This document shows positions 27,862 to 37,580 of a stretch of 62,870 nt of DNA, piece after piece. Source of the stretch: an uncultured Cyclobacteriaceae bacterium (GTDB taxonomy: Bacteria; Bacteroidota; Bacteroidia; Cytophagales; Cyclobacteriaceae). The notes under the pieces were generated by a model that was not told the origin of the DNA, searched no databases, and saw nothing but the letters and a program-made list of their open reading frames with translations. Each line of letters begins with the position of its first letter. The stretch's first letter is position 1. The stretch is from NCBI GenBank assembly GCA_947492745.1, contig CANLOE010000030.1, forward strand, positions 1-62,870, given 5' to 3'. The translations under genes and the position numbers were made by a program.

Positions 27862-28839
27862 TTACCGGTACAGTACCGAATTAACAGCTTCGATAGTTCT
27901 TTTTACATTGGGTAGGATAGCTTCTATCAATGTGGGCGCATAGGGTAGAGGTACGTCCATATTGGTAATCCTTTGAATAGGGGCATCTAGATAATCAAAT
28001 GCATGCTTTTGGACATGATAGGTAATCTCGGTAGAGATAGAGGCCAGTGGCCAAGCTTCCTCTACGATGACAAGCCTATTCGTCTTCTGTACTGATTTGA
28101 CGACTGTAGCATAATCTATAGGCCTGACACTCTTAAGGTCAATAACCTCTACGGAAGTTCCTTCTTTTTCCATTTCCGCTGCCGCAGCAGTAGCGATTTT
28201 CATCATTTTACCAAAAGAAACCAGAGTGACATCATTTCCCTCTTTGACTACTTCGGCCACGCCTATTGGAATCAGGTATTCGCCCTCGGGGACTTGACCT
28301 TTATCTCCATACATTAATTCCGATTCCATAAAAATAACAGGATCATTGTCCCGAATGGAAGATTTCAACAAGCCTTTGGCATCATAGGGATTGGAAGGTA
28401 CCACTACTTTTAAGCCTGGGCAGTTAGCATACCAGTTTTCGAAATTTTGCGAATGCTGTGAACTTAACATTCCCGCATTACCCGTAGGCCCTCTGAATAC
28501 CATCGGTATTGGGAATTGTCCTCCCGACATGGACATCATTTTTGCTGCACTATTGATCACTTGGTCAATAGCTACCAATGAGAAGTTGAATGTCATGAAT
28601 TCGATGATAGGTCGTAGACCGTTCATGGCCGCACCTACACCAATGCCCGCAAATCCAAGTTCAGCAATAGGTGTATCAATGACCCTTTCAGGACCAAATT
28701 CGTCGAGCATACCTTGACTGACTTTATAGGCACCGTTATACTCGGCTACTTCCTCTCCCATAAGGAAGATTTTGTCATCCTTGCGCATTTCCTCATTCAT
28801 CGCTTCGCGGAGCGCTTCTCTGAACTGAATTTCTCTCAT
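27862..28839 (-). CDS. pdhB: Pyruvate dehydrogenase E1 component, beta subunit
   Basis: 325 residues, the usual size. It contains the family blocks REALREAMNEEM, MGEEVAEYNGAYKVSQG, IDTPIAELGFAGIGVGAAM, PVVFR-like VFRGPTGNAG, NPYDAKGLLKSSI and the C-terminal VIDLKSVRPID and VPLPYAPTLE-type end. The E1 beta chain shapes the thiamine-diphosphate site with E1 alpha and feeds acetyl-CoA formation. The alpha and E2 genes are not adjacent; in many Bacteroidota pdhB stands apart. Branched-chain 2-oxoacid specificity cannot be fully excluded. Hairpins flank it on both sides (29006 upstream, 27798 downstream). Confidence 0.9.
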   Translation of the reverse strand: MREIQFREALREAMNEEMRKDDKIFLMGEEVAEYNGAYKVSQGMLDEFGPERVIDTPIAELGFAGIGVGAAMNGLRPIIEFMTFNFSLVAIDQVINSAAKMMSMSGGQFPIPMVFRGPTGNAGMLSSQHSQNFENWYANCPGLKVVVPSNPYDAKGLLKSSIRDNDPVIFMESELMYGDKGQVPEGEYLIPIGVAEVVKEGNDVTLVSFGKMMKIATAAAAEMEKEGTSVEVIDLKSVRPIDYATVVKSVQKTNRLVIVEEAWPLASISTEITYHVQKHAFDYLDAPIQRITNMDVPLPYAPTLIEAILPNVKRTIEAVNSVLYR

Positions 28840-29005
28840 TTGTCGATATTTTTATTGGAGTGTAAAAATAGTACTCGATAGAGAATAACCAAAATTAAGA
28901 CCGAGTTTGCAGAAAAATAAATCCATTTCTTCATAAGGACTGGATAAAGAAGTGAAATAATAGGGCATCTACGCATTCGCTCAGTCCACTAAACCGGCAT
29001 AAAAC

Positions 29006-29045
29006 AAAAAAGCCTTCCACCATTATATGGTGGAAGGCTTTTTCT
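29006..29045 (-). terminator. Rho-independent terminator, possibly bidirectional
   Basis: 12-bp arms (AGCCTTCCACCA/TGGTGGAAGGCT) around TTATA, with A-runs and T-runs on both outer sides. It ends the TPR lipoprotein transcript (minus strand). Confidence 0.9.
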
Positions 29046-29075
29046 GGAAGCAGTATAGCTTCTGTATTTTATTGT

Positions 29076-30854
29076 CTATTTCAAAGCACCTCTAAAAGCT
29101 TCGTTGGAAGCGAAAGCTTCGAACTCCAAGTCTTCCAGTGCAACACCTTTCAATTCGGGGTCATTGCTTACTGCTTTTGATATGTATTCGATTACCTGAG
29201 CTGCATCTCCTAATCTCGCACTGGCTACGGCAGCACCATAATAGGCCATAGCATAGCTACCGTCTTTTTCGGAAGCTTCATTGAAAGAAGTGATGGCGTT
29301 TTGATAATCCTTACTCAAAATTTGAGCCAATCCTTTGTTGAACAGATTGACAGCATTTTCTTCTGTAGAAGAAAGAGAAGAAACAGCACTACTGTAATCG
29401 GCTTTTACGATTTCGGTAGCCCCTTTCACTCCGTTGATTCCTTTAGAAAGGTCACTGCTAGGTCCTGCTGAGTTGGCCTTGCTCAATGCATCGTATGCTT
29501 TATAAGGATTTCCTTGCATCAAATATACAGAACCCATATTGGCCCATACTTCGGGAGCTTCCTTCTTATTAGCGGCAATTTCCAATTGAGTAAGAGCTTG
29601 TTCAGCGTAGCTTCCCATATCGGCACCACCCTCCATCGCTTTAGCGATATAAACAGCTGCTAAGTTATTGTGTGCAGTCCAAGAGTCGGATTTCTTGGTA
29701 GCGGCTTTGTAAATTCCTTCTTTCTCGGTAAGAGAAGGTGTCTTTGAACCAGCATACATCAATTCTTCTTCGTTCAATGTATCGGCAGATACAGTACCGT
29801 CAACAATCTGCTTGGCAAGAACAGAAATCTCTGCTTCTGTCTTCTTAGGCTTAACAGTCAACACTTCAGTTTTTGCTGTTCTCAAGTCAGGATACAATTC
29901 CTTGAAAACTTTCTTATAAGAAGGCAACTTTTGCAGCTGATCTTCCTTTTCTTCGAATGAACCCGCTCCATTGACAATATTCAAGAATTCAGACTTCTCA
30001 TCGGAAGTAATACCTTCGTAAGCGGAAAGAGTTTCTTTGAATGGTGTCCAATCTTCAATGACGGGCTTTAGAATGAACTTAATGGAATCGGACAGGCCTT
30101 TATAGTCGTATCGTTTCATTTGTCTTCTGTAATAGGTCTCGATAGACTTGGCTCTGTCTTCGGAAAGTCTAGAGTTGATACGTTCAGCACCTTCAGGAGA
30201 GTGTGTACCTGTAATAGTAACTGTTCTGGTAATATTTTTTTCAGCAATAAATGCCTGAAATTCTTTCCCTTTGTCGCTGGCAGTTTCAGAACGTTTCAGT
30301 GTTGATCTTCCTTGGTCAAAATAGAAATCTACTTTAGTAGGTATCAATTCTTCACCCGTATTGTATCCATGATCGGCATAAGCAGGGAAATATACGTTCT
30401 CTACTAGCTTTGAAGTCGTGATTAGCCCTTTAGCTATAGGTAGTCGGTCGGTTTCTTTGAACTTGCCGTTCTTAGGATCCGAAGCAACTCCTTGAATTTC
30501 CAGTTCTCCCTTCTTCATCGCAGGAGAATAGGCAAAAGAAAAGGATTTGTTTTGCTTTGGTTGCTCTTCACTAGCATTGGGATAGTCCTCAGATTTAAAT
30601 TCAACTGGGTCTAGTTCCAATTCATTTTCACCGTATTTATAAAAAGTCTTTAAGGTATATACCTTATCTTTTTTAAGCATTTTCACAGGTAGGTTTGCAG
30701 CCATGTCAAAGTTGACTGTATCGGCATGAACCTCGAGTGGATTAGGGTTTACGGTTAGTTGCTGTTCTTCTGCTAATTTTACCATTTTGTTCAGTGCACA
30801 ACCTGAAAGCATAGCAGTACTAAACAACATTAAAAAGTAAACTAATTTTCTCAT
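29076..30854 (-). CDS. Lipoprotein with OmpA-like and TPR regions
   Basis: 592 residues. Lipobox LSGC (Cys19) predicts outer-membrane lipoprotein. Residues about 20-150 form a beta-rich region, about 170-260 resemble an OmpA/MotB peptidoglycan-binding module (VDFYFDQGRSTLKRSE, VTITGTHSPEGAERINSRLSEDRAKSIE), and about 370-592 hold TPR-like helices (WTAHNNLAAVYIAKAM, VWANMGSVYLMQGNPYKAYD, AMAYYGAAVASARLGD). Likely links envelope layers or scaffolds a complex. Single-gene unit with its own terminator. Confidence 0.8.
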   Translation of the reverse strand: MRKLVYFLMLFSTAMLSGCALNKMVKLAEEQQLTVNPNPLEVHADTVNFDMAANLPVKMLKKDKVYTLKTFYKYGENELELDPVEFKSEDYPNASEEQPKQNKSFSFAYSPAMKKGELEIQGVASDPKNGKFKETDRLPIAKGLITTSKLVENVYFPAYADHGYNTGEELIPTKVDFYFDQGRSTLKRSETASDKGKEFQAFIAEKNITRTVTITGTHSPEGAERINSRLSEDRAKSIETYYRRQMKRYDYKGLSDSIKFILKPVIEDWTPFKETLSAYEGITSDEKSEFLNIVNGAGSFEEKEDQLQKLPSYKKVFKELYPDLRTAKTEVLTVKPKKTEAEISVLAKQIVDGTVSADTLNEEELMYAGSKTPSLTEKEGIYKAATKKSDSWTAHNNLAAVYIAKAMEGGADMGSYAEQALTQLEIAANKKEAPEVWANMGSVYLMQGNPYKAYDALSKANSAGPSSDLSKGINGVKGATEIVKADYSSAVSSLSSTEENAVNLFNKGLAQILSKDYQNAITSFNEASEKDGSYAMAYYGAAVASARLGDAAQVIEYISKAVSNDPELKGVALEDLEFEAFASNEAFRGALK

Positions 30855-31003
30855 CTGATTTTAAGTTTTAGTATCTGGTTGAAGTAAATGTAAATATTGA
30901 TTGCTGTATCTTAACTATTGCAATTATACTCAAAAAAAATTATATTAGAGAGCATGATAGTTGATATTATGCTTATTATATTTGTGAAAGCACATATATT
31001 TCG

Positions 31004-31222
31004 ATGAAACGTCTACAAAGCTTTTTTGAATCTTACGCCTTCGGGGTCTGCGCTCATTTAGGGGATAAATTGGGATTGGATTCTTCCAGTATTCGTCTGT
31101 CGTTTGTTTATGCTTCGTTCATTACCTTTGGCTCACCTGTTATCATTTACTTAGGGATGGTTTTTGTAATGAATATTAGAAAGCATTTGCGGCAGAGGAA
31201 GTATTCTGTTTGGAACTATTGA
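31004..31222 (+). CDS. Small PspC-domain membrane protein
   Basis: 72 residues. The order GVCAHLGDKLGLDSSSIRLS followed by FVYASFITFGSPVIIYLGMV is that of PspC domains, with the family's conserved Gly and an embedded membrane helix. A TATATTTG box at 30977-30984 could be the -7 element. Its last 47 bp overlap the 3' end of the convergent glycosyltransferase gene. Confidence 0.7.
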   Translation: MKRLQSFFESYAFGVCAHLGDKLGLDSSSIRLSFVYASFITFGSPVIIYLGMVFVMNIRKHLRQRKYSVWNY

Positions 31223-32249
31223 GTTCTAAGCCTTTATTTTTCAGTTTTTTAAATTTTTTTCTTCGTCCTAGATAGTATTGAAGCACGATACTACCACTAT
31301 AGATTACTTTTAATTTTTTCACTCTTTTTCGAGCTTGTGTTTCCCTTCTTTTCTTACGGTTTCTTGATACGTTTTTGAAAAAATCCGAATGTGCTTTTAG
31401 CACTGCTTTACCATCTCCCACAGAATCGAATAAGGTAAATTTCAGGGCTGCTATCCAGTCCAGAACTAGCCGTATTGGAAACTTGAAAAAAAGTTCGGAT
31501 TTATCGTAATTTTTATAAATCAACGACAATCCATTCCTGAAATTAAGATAGGTTTTTTTAGGATTTGTCTTCGAAAGGGTACCGCCTCCTACATGATATA
31601 CTCGACTATGGCCATTGTACATGACGCTATATCCTGCATTGTTAAACCGCCAACATAAATCTATTTCTTCCATATGGGCAAAAAAATCCTCGTCCAATTG
31701 TCCTACTTCATTAAAAGCAGTGGCACGCACAAATAGACAAGCGCCTGTTGCCCAGAATACTTGGCAGATATCATCAAACTGCCCTTCATCCTTTTCCAGG
31801 TCCAGAAAAATCCGTCCTCTACAGAAAGGGTAGCCCAGACTATCAATGAAGCCTCCCGCTGCACCTGCATATTCAAAATATTCTTTGTCGGAATAGGATA
31901 GGATTTTTGGTTGACAGGCAGCAATCTGAGGGTTATCATCCATCAAGGAAATGATGGGTTCTGTCCAGCCCAGTGTCACTAGAACATCGGAGTTCAATAA
32001 TACATAGTATTTGGCATCTATCTGCTGTAGGGCCATATTGTATCCGCCACTATATCCTTTGTTTTCTTCGATGGCGAGGATACGTACTGTCGGATGATGT
32101 CGGTTGAGATAGACAATAGAATCGTCTGTGGAACAATTATCCGCTACGATAACCTCACAATTAGGACTGTTGTCCACTACATTACCAAGAAATCTTTTCA
32201 AGAAATCGACCCCATTGTAGTTGAGTATAACTATAGCCGTTTTCCCCAT
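31176..32249 (-). CDS. Family 2 glycosyltransferase
   Basis: 357 residues. GT-A fold signature at the N-terminus (AIVILNYNGVDFL, VIVADNCSTDDS, ENKGYSGGYNMAL) with a metal-site region LLNSDV and later FFAHMEEIDLCWR, matching rhamnosyltransferase-like GT2 enzymes of envelope polysaccharide synthesis. One membrane-associated helix may lie near RLVLDWIAALKFTLF; the C-terminus is strongly basic (NRKKRRETQARKRVKKLK). Its ATG directly follows the ybaB stop (TAA-ATG), so the two genes are co-transcribed. The 3' end overlaps the PspC gene on the other strand. Confidence 0.85.
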   Translation of the reverse strand: MGKTAIVILNYNGVDFLKRFLGNVVDNSPNCEVIVADNCSTDDSIVYLNRHHPTVRILAIEENKGYSGGYNMALQQIDAKYYVLLNSDVLVTLGWTEPIISLMDDNPQIAACQPKILSYSDKEYFEYAGAAGGFIDSLGYPFCRGRIFLDLEKDEGQFDDICQVFWATGACLFVRATAFNEVGQLDEDFFAHMEEIDLCWRFNNAGYSVMYNGHSRVYHVGGGTLSKTNPKKTYLNFRNGLSLIYKNYDKSELFFKFPIRLVLDWIAALKFTLFDSVGDGKAVLKAHSDFFKNVSRNRKKRRETQARKRVKKLKVIYSGSIVLQYYLGRRKKFKKLKNKGLELNSSKQNTSSAANAF

Positions 32250-32582
32250 TTATATCAACCCTTCTAAATCCAATCCAGGGATGGTAGGCAACATACCCTC
32301 GGTACTTTTCTTAATGTTTTCCTTAGCAACAATATGCGCCTCAGCAAGTGCTTTGTTGACAGCGGCCAAAGTAAGGTCCTGTAACATTTGTTTTTCCTCA
32401 GGTTTCAACAATTCGGTGTCGATGTCCAGACCGATTAACTCTTTCTTTCCATTGGCCGTAGCCTTGACCATACCTCCACCTGATTCTCCTGTTACGGTAA
32501 TGTGACCTAAGTTTTCCTGTGCTTCTTTCATTTTTGCTTGGGCTTCTTTTACTTTTCCTAGCATTTTCATCATATCGAACAT
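32250..32582 (-). CDS. ybaB: YbaB/EbfC nucleoid-associated protein
   Basis: 110 residues starting MFDMMKMLGKVKEAQAKMKE, preferred over an in-frame upstream start at 32669 because the family starts like this. The helix, then ITVTGESGGGMVKATANGKK and the C-terminal helices match YbaB/EbfC, small dimeric DNA-binding proteins often next to dnaX/recR. Here it is paired with a glycosyltransferase instead. 308 bp upstream separate it from the divergent or parallel neighbour; nothing else is seen there. Confidence 0.9.
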   Translation of the reverse strand: MFDMMKMLGKVKEAQAKMKEAQENLGHITVTGESGGGMVKATANGKKELIGLDIDTELLKPEEKQMLQDLTLAAVNKALAEAHIVAKENIKKSTEGMLPTIPGLDLEGLI

Positions 32583-32890
32583 AAATCGCGATTTATAGGG
32601 TTTAGGAAGGAAAATAGATGTTGAACAAGATGTGTTTTTTGAGTATTGCTCTTCAAAAAAACATTTCAATTACCTCCCTATACTATTAGGAGCATTTACG
32701 TAACAAAAGCATCGTTTGTTTTCTTTACTCCAAAAAGTGCAAAAATGAGAGTAGCGATGACGTAATCAAAGGTATTTCCGGATTTTATTTTGCAGAGATT
32801 ACTGATGATTTCGGAGAAAGAAGTTATTGTGACGGTTATTAGTGGGCAGAACTTTTGAGGGTTCTCCGAATAGGGTATTCTAAGGTGATA

Positions 32891-34858
32891 TCAATTGCGT
32901 AGCAGTAGGACGGTTCCCGATTTTTTCAAGGGCTTTCCTAGCTTGTCTTTTCCATTGATAACATAAGCATAGGTGCCTTCTGGTGTTGTTTTACCGCTAC
33001 TGCTGCCATCCCACCCATTCTGTAGGTCATCGGAATAATGAATAAGTTGTCCCCAGCGGTTAAATATCCGCAGCTCATAGCTATCGACGAACCGGCTGAT
33101 GATGGAGAAAGTATCGTTGATACCATCTCCATTGGGGCTAAAGCTATTCGGAACGGTAAAAACCGAGGCTTTTCTAAAGGTTTCGATATTGGAACTCGCC
33201 TCAGATATCCCTACATCATTGGCAACGGCCCTGATGCGGTAGCTCACCGATTGTTCATCGCTATCGGGAGCGGTATAACTCAGGTCGAGTCCTACATCCA
33301 CACTTTCCGCAAGGGAGCCATTGATGTCCAGCTTGTCTACAATGTATTTTGACACTCCATTGGCCCAGCCCTCATAGGGGTTCCATATCAGTTGAGTAGT
33401 ACCGTCGCTACTTTCTACGGCTACTAGCAATAGGCTACAGGCGATGATGCCCTCAGGAGCGGCATTACCACAAATATCGCGATAAGTGATACTGTAGCAT
33501 TGACTGGCGTTATCCGTACCCGAAGAAAAATCATTGAAATTATTCGAAGGTATGTTGGTGAAGACTCTTGGTGGCCTCACCATAGGGGTAGGTTCCTTTC
33601 GCCGTTTAAAAACGGAATAGGAGTCGACTTTAAAGCCCATTGGTGAGGGTGTCCAATCCAAGGTAGCTTGTCTGCCCTCAATTTGAATAGAGATATCTTC
33701 TACAGCCGGAGGCCTCTCCGTAGAAATAGCCGATATACAGCGTACGAGAGACCAACTTTTGGCCCCACTGGTATAATTGTATATGATTCTGTAACAATAT
33801 TCCGTACCGCAGATGACATCGATATCGTCATGAGATGGGCTATTGACGGTCAGGTAACTTGGGTCCCCGTTACGTTCGATGGTGTAGTTGTCGACACCTA
33901 TAGGTGGAGAGGTCCATGTCAGGGTATTTCTTTTGTCCGAAATATCGATATCCAGTGAGGGGGTGCAGAGGGTTTCGCTATAAGCTACCGTGCCATCACA
34001 GCGATTGACCGACGCTGCTCTAAAACAATAGGAATTGTTTTCATTGTCAAGACCATTGACAATAATGGCTCGTTCACCGGAGTCCAAGTTCTGAAGAGGA
34101 CTAAAAGTACTTCCACTATTAGTAGATATTTCCAGTTGTGTGGATATAGCTATACGCTGTTCATAGAAAAGCTGGGTGGAGGTAGCATCGACCACTTCCG
34201 CTCCGCTCAACAGGGGAGGGGAGAGTACGGGAGTGTCCAATGTCATGACCTCAAGACTATTATCGGGGCAATTGTCGAAGGCGTTTGTGTTCAGTCCATT
34301 AACACTGACAGTATAGGTGCCTGGGCTATAGCTGTAGGTAGGTACAGCGGTACCTCTATCGATAATCTGTTGAGCACCGGGCGTGCCATCACCAAAATTA
34401 ATGGCATAACGCTCATAATTCATATCGGTTACGACCAGTGAGACTTCGTTATCGATACAAGGGATGAGCTCAAAAGCCGGAGGAACGGCTTCGGTCACGG
34501 TCACTGTTATGGAGTCTGTTCTGGGTATTTGATTGTTGAAAAAGACGGCCATCCTGTAAACCCCAGGTGTTGTATAGGTAAAAGAAAAAGTATTCTGTTT
34601 ATCATCAAAACCCCCACCATCGCCAAGATAATCAAACTCACAAGGGCAGGACAATGCATCGCAGGGACAGGCAGGTAGTGTAGGGGTAAAGGTGACGCGT
34701 AATGGGGCGCAACCTTTAATACGATCCAGTTCAAAACGACCCAAATCGCTGGTATGTTGAGCATGGAGTGATGTATTAACAAAGCTAACGAGCATCAATA
34801 GTAGTATCGGAACAAGTGCCGATGGGGAAAAGGAGGTATAGGGATAAGATAACTTCAA
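32891..34858 (-). CDS. Secreted T9SS type B protein with PKD and FN3-like domains
   Basis: 655 residues. Signal peptide about 1-33 (ending LHAQ), a PKD-like domain with an unusual Cys cluster (CPCDALSCPCEFDYLGDG, about 77-95), a second PKD-like unit (YAINFGDGTPG), several FN3-like beta domains (TLTWTSPPIGVDNYTIE; ATLDWTPSPMGFKVDSYSVF; TQLIWNPYEGWANGVSKYIV), and the C-terminal CHU_C domain (VPNSFSPNGDGINDTFSI, LRIFNRWGQLIHYSDD). Exported by the type IX system and likely anchored at the surface. Stands alone; possible adhesin. Confidence 0.9.
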   Translation of the reverse strand: MKLSYPYTSFSPSALVPILLLMLVSFVNTSLHAQHTSDLGRFELDRIKGCAPLRVTFTPTLPACPCDALSCPCEFDYLGDGGGFDDKQNTFSFTYTTPGVYRMAVFFNNQIPRTDSITVTVTEAVPPAFELIPCIDNEVSLVVTDMNYERYAINFGDGTPGAQQIIDRGTAVPTYSYSPGTYTVSVNGLNTNAFDNCPDNSLEVMTLDTPVLSPPLLSGAEVVDATSTQLFYEQRIAISTQLEISTNSGSTFSPLQNLDSGERAIIVNGLDNENNSYCFRAASVNRCDGTVAYSETLCTPSLDIDISDKRNTLTWTSPPIGVDNYTIERNGDPSYLTVNSPSHDDIDVICGTEYCYRIIYNYTSGAKSWSLVRCISAISTERPPAVEDISIQIEGRQATLDWTPSPMGFKVDSYSVFKRRKEPTPMVRPPRVFTNIPSNNFNDFSSGTDNASQCYSITYRDICGNAAPEGIIACSLLLVAVESSDGTTQLIWNPYEGWANGVSKYIVDKLDINGSLAESVDVGLDLSYTAPDSDEQSVSYRIRAVANDVGISEASSNIETFRKASVFTVPNSFSPNGDGINDTFSIISRFVDSYELRIFNRWGQLIHYSDDLQNGWDGSSSGKTTPEGTYAYVINGKDKLGKPLKKSGTVLLLRN

Positions 34859-35095
34859 ACTACTATTTATTTTTCTTTAATTTGACCTTTAGGGGAAATC
34901 CACTCTTATACTATAAACACCACTGCCTAAAGTAAACCACATCTATCTTGTTTTACCTGAGCGCATCAAAGTAGTAACGCATTATCCAGTTCATAAATTG
35001 TTGCTTGACCCGAATGAAGCTTTATCGAAAGTACCTCCTAGTTAAATCCATACGGAATAAATAGGAGGGATAATCAATACCTGATAACGGACTTC

Positions 35096-35355
35096 AACCT
35101 GAATCCTGCGTTAGCTTATCATTGGTTCTGTTTTAATGGTTTCGTGAAGATGTTGTGATGTAGGACTTCGTCATGTGGGTTTAGAATACAATAAATCTTA
35201 GTTTTTTCTTGAATCTAGCATCGCCACGGTTAATTCATAAAACACGTTCATTTCACTGATTTGAAGCTTTTAAATCCGTAATAGAAGGACAAATCTAAAA
35301 TTCATAACACCTACAGAAATCAATGGAATTTGAACTAAATACATGATTCGGGTTT
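35096..35355 (+). repeat. B-family element, long variant
   Basis: Starts AACCTGAATCCTGCGTTAG and ends ATACATGATTCGGGTTT. Shares its additional left segment with the copy at 536-839. The whole spacer 34859-35514 shows no other feature. Confidence 0.55.
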
Positions 35356-35514
35356 AAAAGAGAATATCTATGGTCTCATCAGCACAGGTAGCAAAAGCAG
35401 ATTTCTGAAAGAATCTGTTTTCGGAATACTTAGTTTATGTCATCTTGCCCAAAACTTTATCCAAATCACTGCTAATCTTAACCTTAAACTTAACTATAAG
35501 TTTGGGAAAAAGCG

Positions 35515-36912
35515 CTAAGATTTCATGTCTTTGGTATCGGTATGTCCTCTAAGAGTCAATTTTTGACAGATGTCCTGTAGGGAAAGTTGCTCCTGATGTC
35601 CTGTCCGCATGTCCTTTAAGGTGAGTAGCCCTGTGTTTATCTCTTCATCCCCGATAACGATAACATGAGGAATAGCCTTTTTATTGGCATAAGTCATTTG
35701 TTTTTTGAATTTACTCACATCGGGATACAACTCTGCTGAGATGCCGGACCGGCGCATTTGTGCCAGTATAGGCATGCCGTACTCTTGGGCGGGTAGGTCA
35801 TGGTGTACGATAAGTACCTGCGAAGTAGTGACCACTGTTTCGGGAAATAGGTTCAATTCCTCCATGACATCATAGATGCGGTCTACTCCGAAAGAAAAGC
35901 CTACACCGGAGATGTTCTTGAGGCCGAAGATACCCGTGAGGTCATCATATCGGCCACCACCGCTGACACTGCCAATAGCAACTCCCTTTACTTTTACTTC
36001 GAAGATCATCCCTGTATAATAAGATAATCCCCGAGCCAGGTTCTGGTCGAATTCGACATGATGCTCCGCTAAGGCAAAAGAAGACAACATGGCCAATACG
36101 GTTTCCAGGGCCTCCAGCCCCTCAGCGCTGACCTGATTCGATGTAAAAGTCCTTTTCAGCTGCGCTATTTTATCTTCTATGGAACCTTCCATATTCAACA
36201 GGGGCAAGAGTACTTCGAGGGATGATTCGCTGAAACCTTTTTGTAGTAATTCTTTTTGTACGCCCTCTGGGCCGACCTTGTCCAATTTATCAATGGCCAC
36301 AAAAAAGTCCCGCTCATTACCCTCCGCGCCGATGGTCTTGGCAATACCACTGAGTACCTGGCGATGATTTACCTTGATGTGATAATCCTCTATGCCCAAT
36401 TTCTCAAAGACCTCATTGATCATCAGTATGATTTCACACTCGCATAAAAGCGAGTCCGTACCCACTACGTCAGCATCGCACTGATAGAATTCGCGGTATC
36501 GGCCCTTTTGCGGTCGGTCCGCTCGCCAGACAGGTTGCATTTGATAGCGTTTGAAAGGAAAAGCAATCTCATGCTGGTTCATGACCACATACCTGGCAAA
36601 AGGCACTGTTAGATCGTAGCGCATTCCTTTCTCCGAAATTTTCCTCAGTAAATTTTGGGAATCTTTACCGTCCTCCTCTTTCACTTTGGACATAAAATCT
36701 CCCGAATTCAGTACTTTGAACAAAAGTTGATCCCCCTCGTCTCCATACTTTCCTGTCAGTACGGATAGGTTTTCCATTGTAGGTGTTTCTAAGGGCATAA
36801 AGCCATACTTTTGAAAAACACTACGAATGGTATCGAATATCAAATTCCTTTTGGCCATTTTGTCGGGGCCAAAATCTCTGGTTCCTTTGGGTATACTTGG
36901 TTTCTGACTCAT
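35515..36912 (-). CDS. hisS: Histidyl-tRNA synthetase
   Basis: 465 residues from MSQKPSIPKGTRDFGPD; the frame is open to 37020 but the family starts here. Class II motifs: motif 2 region FKRYQMQPVWRADRPQKGRY with REFYQCDADVVG, the histidine-specific LARGLSYYTGMIFEV and motif 3 region SVSGGGRYDDL, GVGFSFGVDRI, then a C-terminal anticodon-binding domain (VLIVHHDLPAQEYG...). Charges tRNA-His. A-family and D-family elements lie immediately upstream at 37071-37451. Confidence 0.95.
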   Translation of the reverse strand: MSQKPSIPKGTRDFGPDKMAKRNLIFDTIRSVFQKYGFMPLETPTMENLSVLTGKYGDEGDQLLFKVLNSGDFMSKVKEEDGKDSQNLLRKISEKGMRYDLTVPFARYVVMNQHEIAFPFKRYQMQPVWRADRPQKGRYREFYQCDADVVGTDSLLCECEIILMINEVFEKLGIEDYHIKVNHRQVLSGIAKTIGAEGNERDFFVAIDKLDKVGPEGVQKELLQKGFSESSLEVLLPLLNMEGSIEDKIAQLKRTFTSNQVSAEGLEALETVLAMLSSFALAEHHVEFDQNLARGLSYYTGMIFEVKVKGVAIGSVSGGGRYDDLTGIFGLKNISGVGFSFGVDRIYDVMEELNLFPETVVTTSQVLIVHHDLPAQEYGMPILAQMRRSGISAELYPDVSKFKKQMTYANKKAIPHVIVIGDEEINTGLLTLKDMRTGHQEQLSLQDICQKLTLRGHTDTKDMKS

Positions 36913-37070
36913 CGTCGTAAAACTACGAAAAAGCTGGGATTTCAGTATTGACATGGAAAAAAGACTGATAAGATTTTGTTTCCTCGCGAATAGACCGGTA
37001 AAGGCTAACCTTTCATGCAATTATTATCTGAAATCGGGTCATGAGGCATAGTCAGGGAAAACCAGAGGAG

Positions 37071-37235
37071 TTATACAAACTTAGCTTTCAAATATCGCAT
37101 ATCTTCTTGTTCATTTAGCTTCACTCTGCGTTGACAATCCTCGGGATAGCGCTGCTATCCCTGCGGTTCTCGCCTTGATTGAAACAAAATGACCAGCGGA
37201 ATCTTATACGACATTTAAAACCCAAATTTGTATTA
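37071..37235 (+). repeat. A-family element
   Basis: TTA-TACAAACTTAGC to AAATTTGTA-TTA with the central hairpin GGGATAGCgctGCTATCCC. Its right TTA is shared with the start of a D element. Confidence 0.9.
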
Positions 37236-37451
37236 GAGACTGTTTTAAACTGTATCTTTTTCTTTCTTATGTACTTCTTGATTTCGTTAAAATTTCCGCT
37301 AGCTAGCGCGACATGCTATCTTTGTCAATGGCTCAGACGGCAAGCTGGCCCCTTCACTAAATAATGCCCTCGGGGCATTATTTTAACGCTAGGTCCTATC
37401 CAAAATAAGTGATCATAAATTCTAAAATAATATCTTCAAAACAGTCTCTTA
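37233..37451 (-). repeat. D-family element
   Basis: TTA-GAGACTGTTTTAAACTG at the left and TTCAAAACAGTCTC-TTA at the right, an inverted repeat with duplicated TTA. Internally it is the reverse complement of the copy at 50371 and holds GCTAGCTAGC and the hairpin AATAATGCCCtcggGGCATTATT. Confidence 0.9.
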
Positions 37452-37544
37452 GAAGAGGTCCATTATAAGGCTGACAGTGCTGAATCTCAAAAAATATGTT
37501 CAATAAAATTAGGGGTTACGCTTCTGTTTTTTATAATTATCCCT

Positions 37545-37552
37545 TAGATTTG
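37545..37552 (+). promoter_or_regulatory. Possible Bacteroidota -7 promoter box
   Basis: TAGATTTG fits TAnnTTTG and lies 29 bp upstream of the HhH-protein start codon. The -33 match is weak. Confidence 0.4.
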
Positions 37553-37580
37553 CACCTCAATTTGAAAATACATTTGCGAA

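Noticed and set aside
37335-37385. Hairpin AATAATGCCCTCGGGGCATTATT as an att site or terminator of hisS
   Set aside because: It is an internal part of the D element and recurs in weakened form in other D copies; hisS is transcribed away from it.
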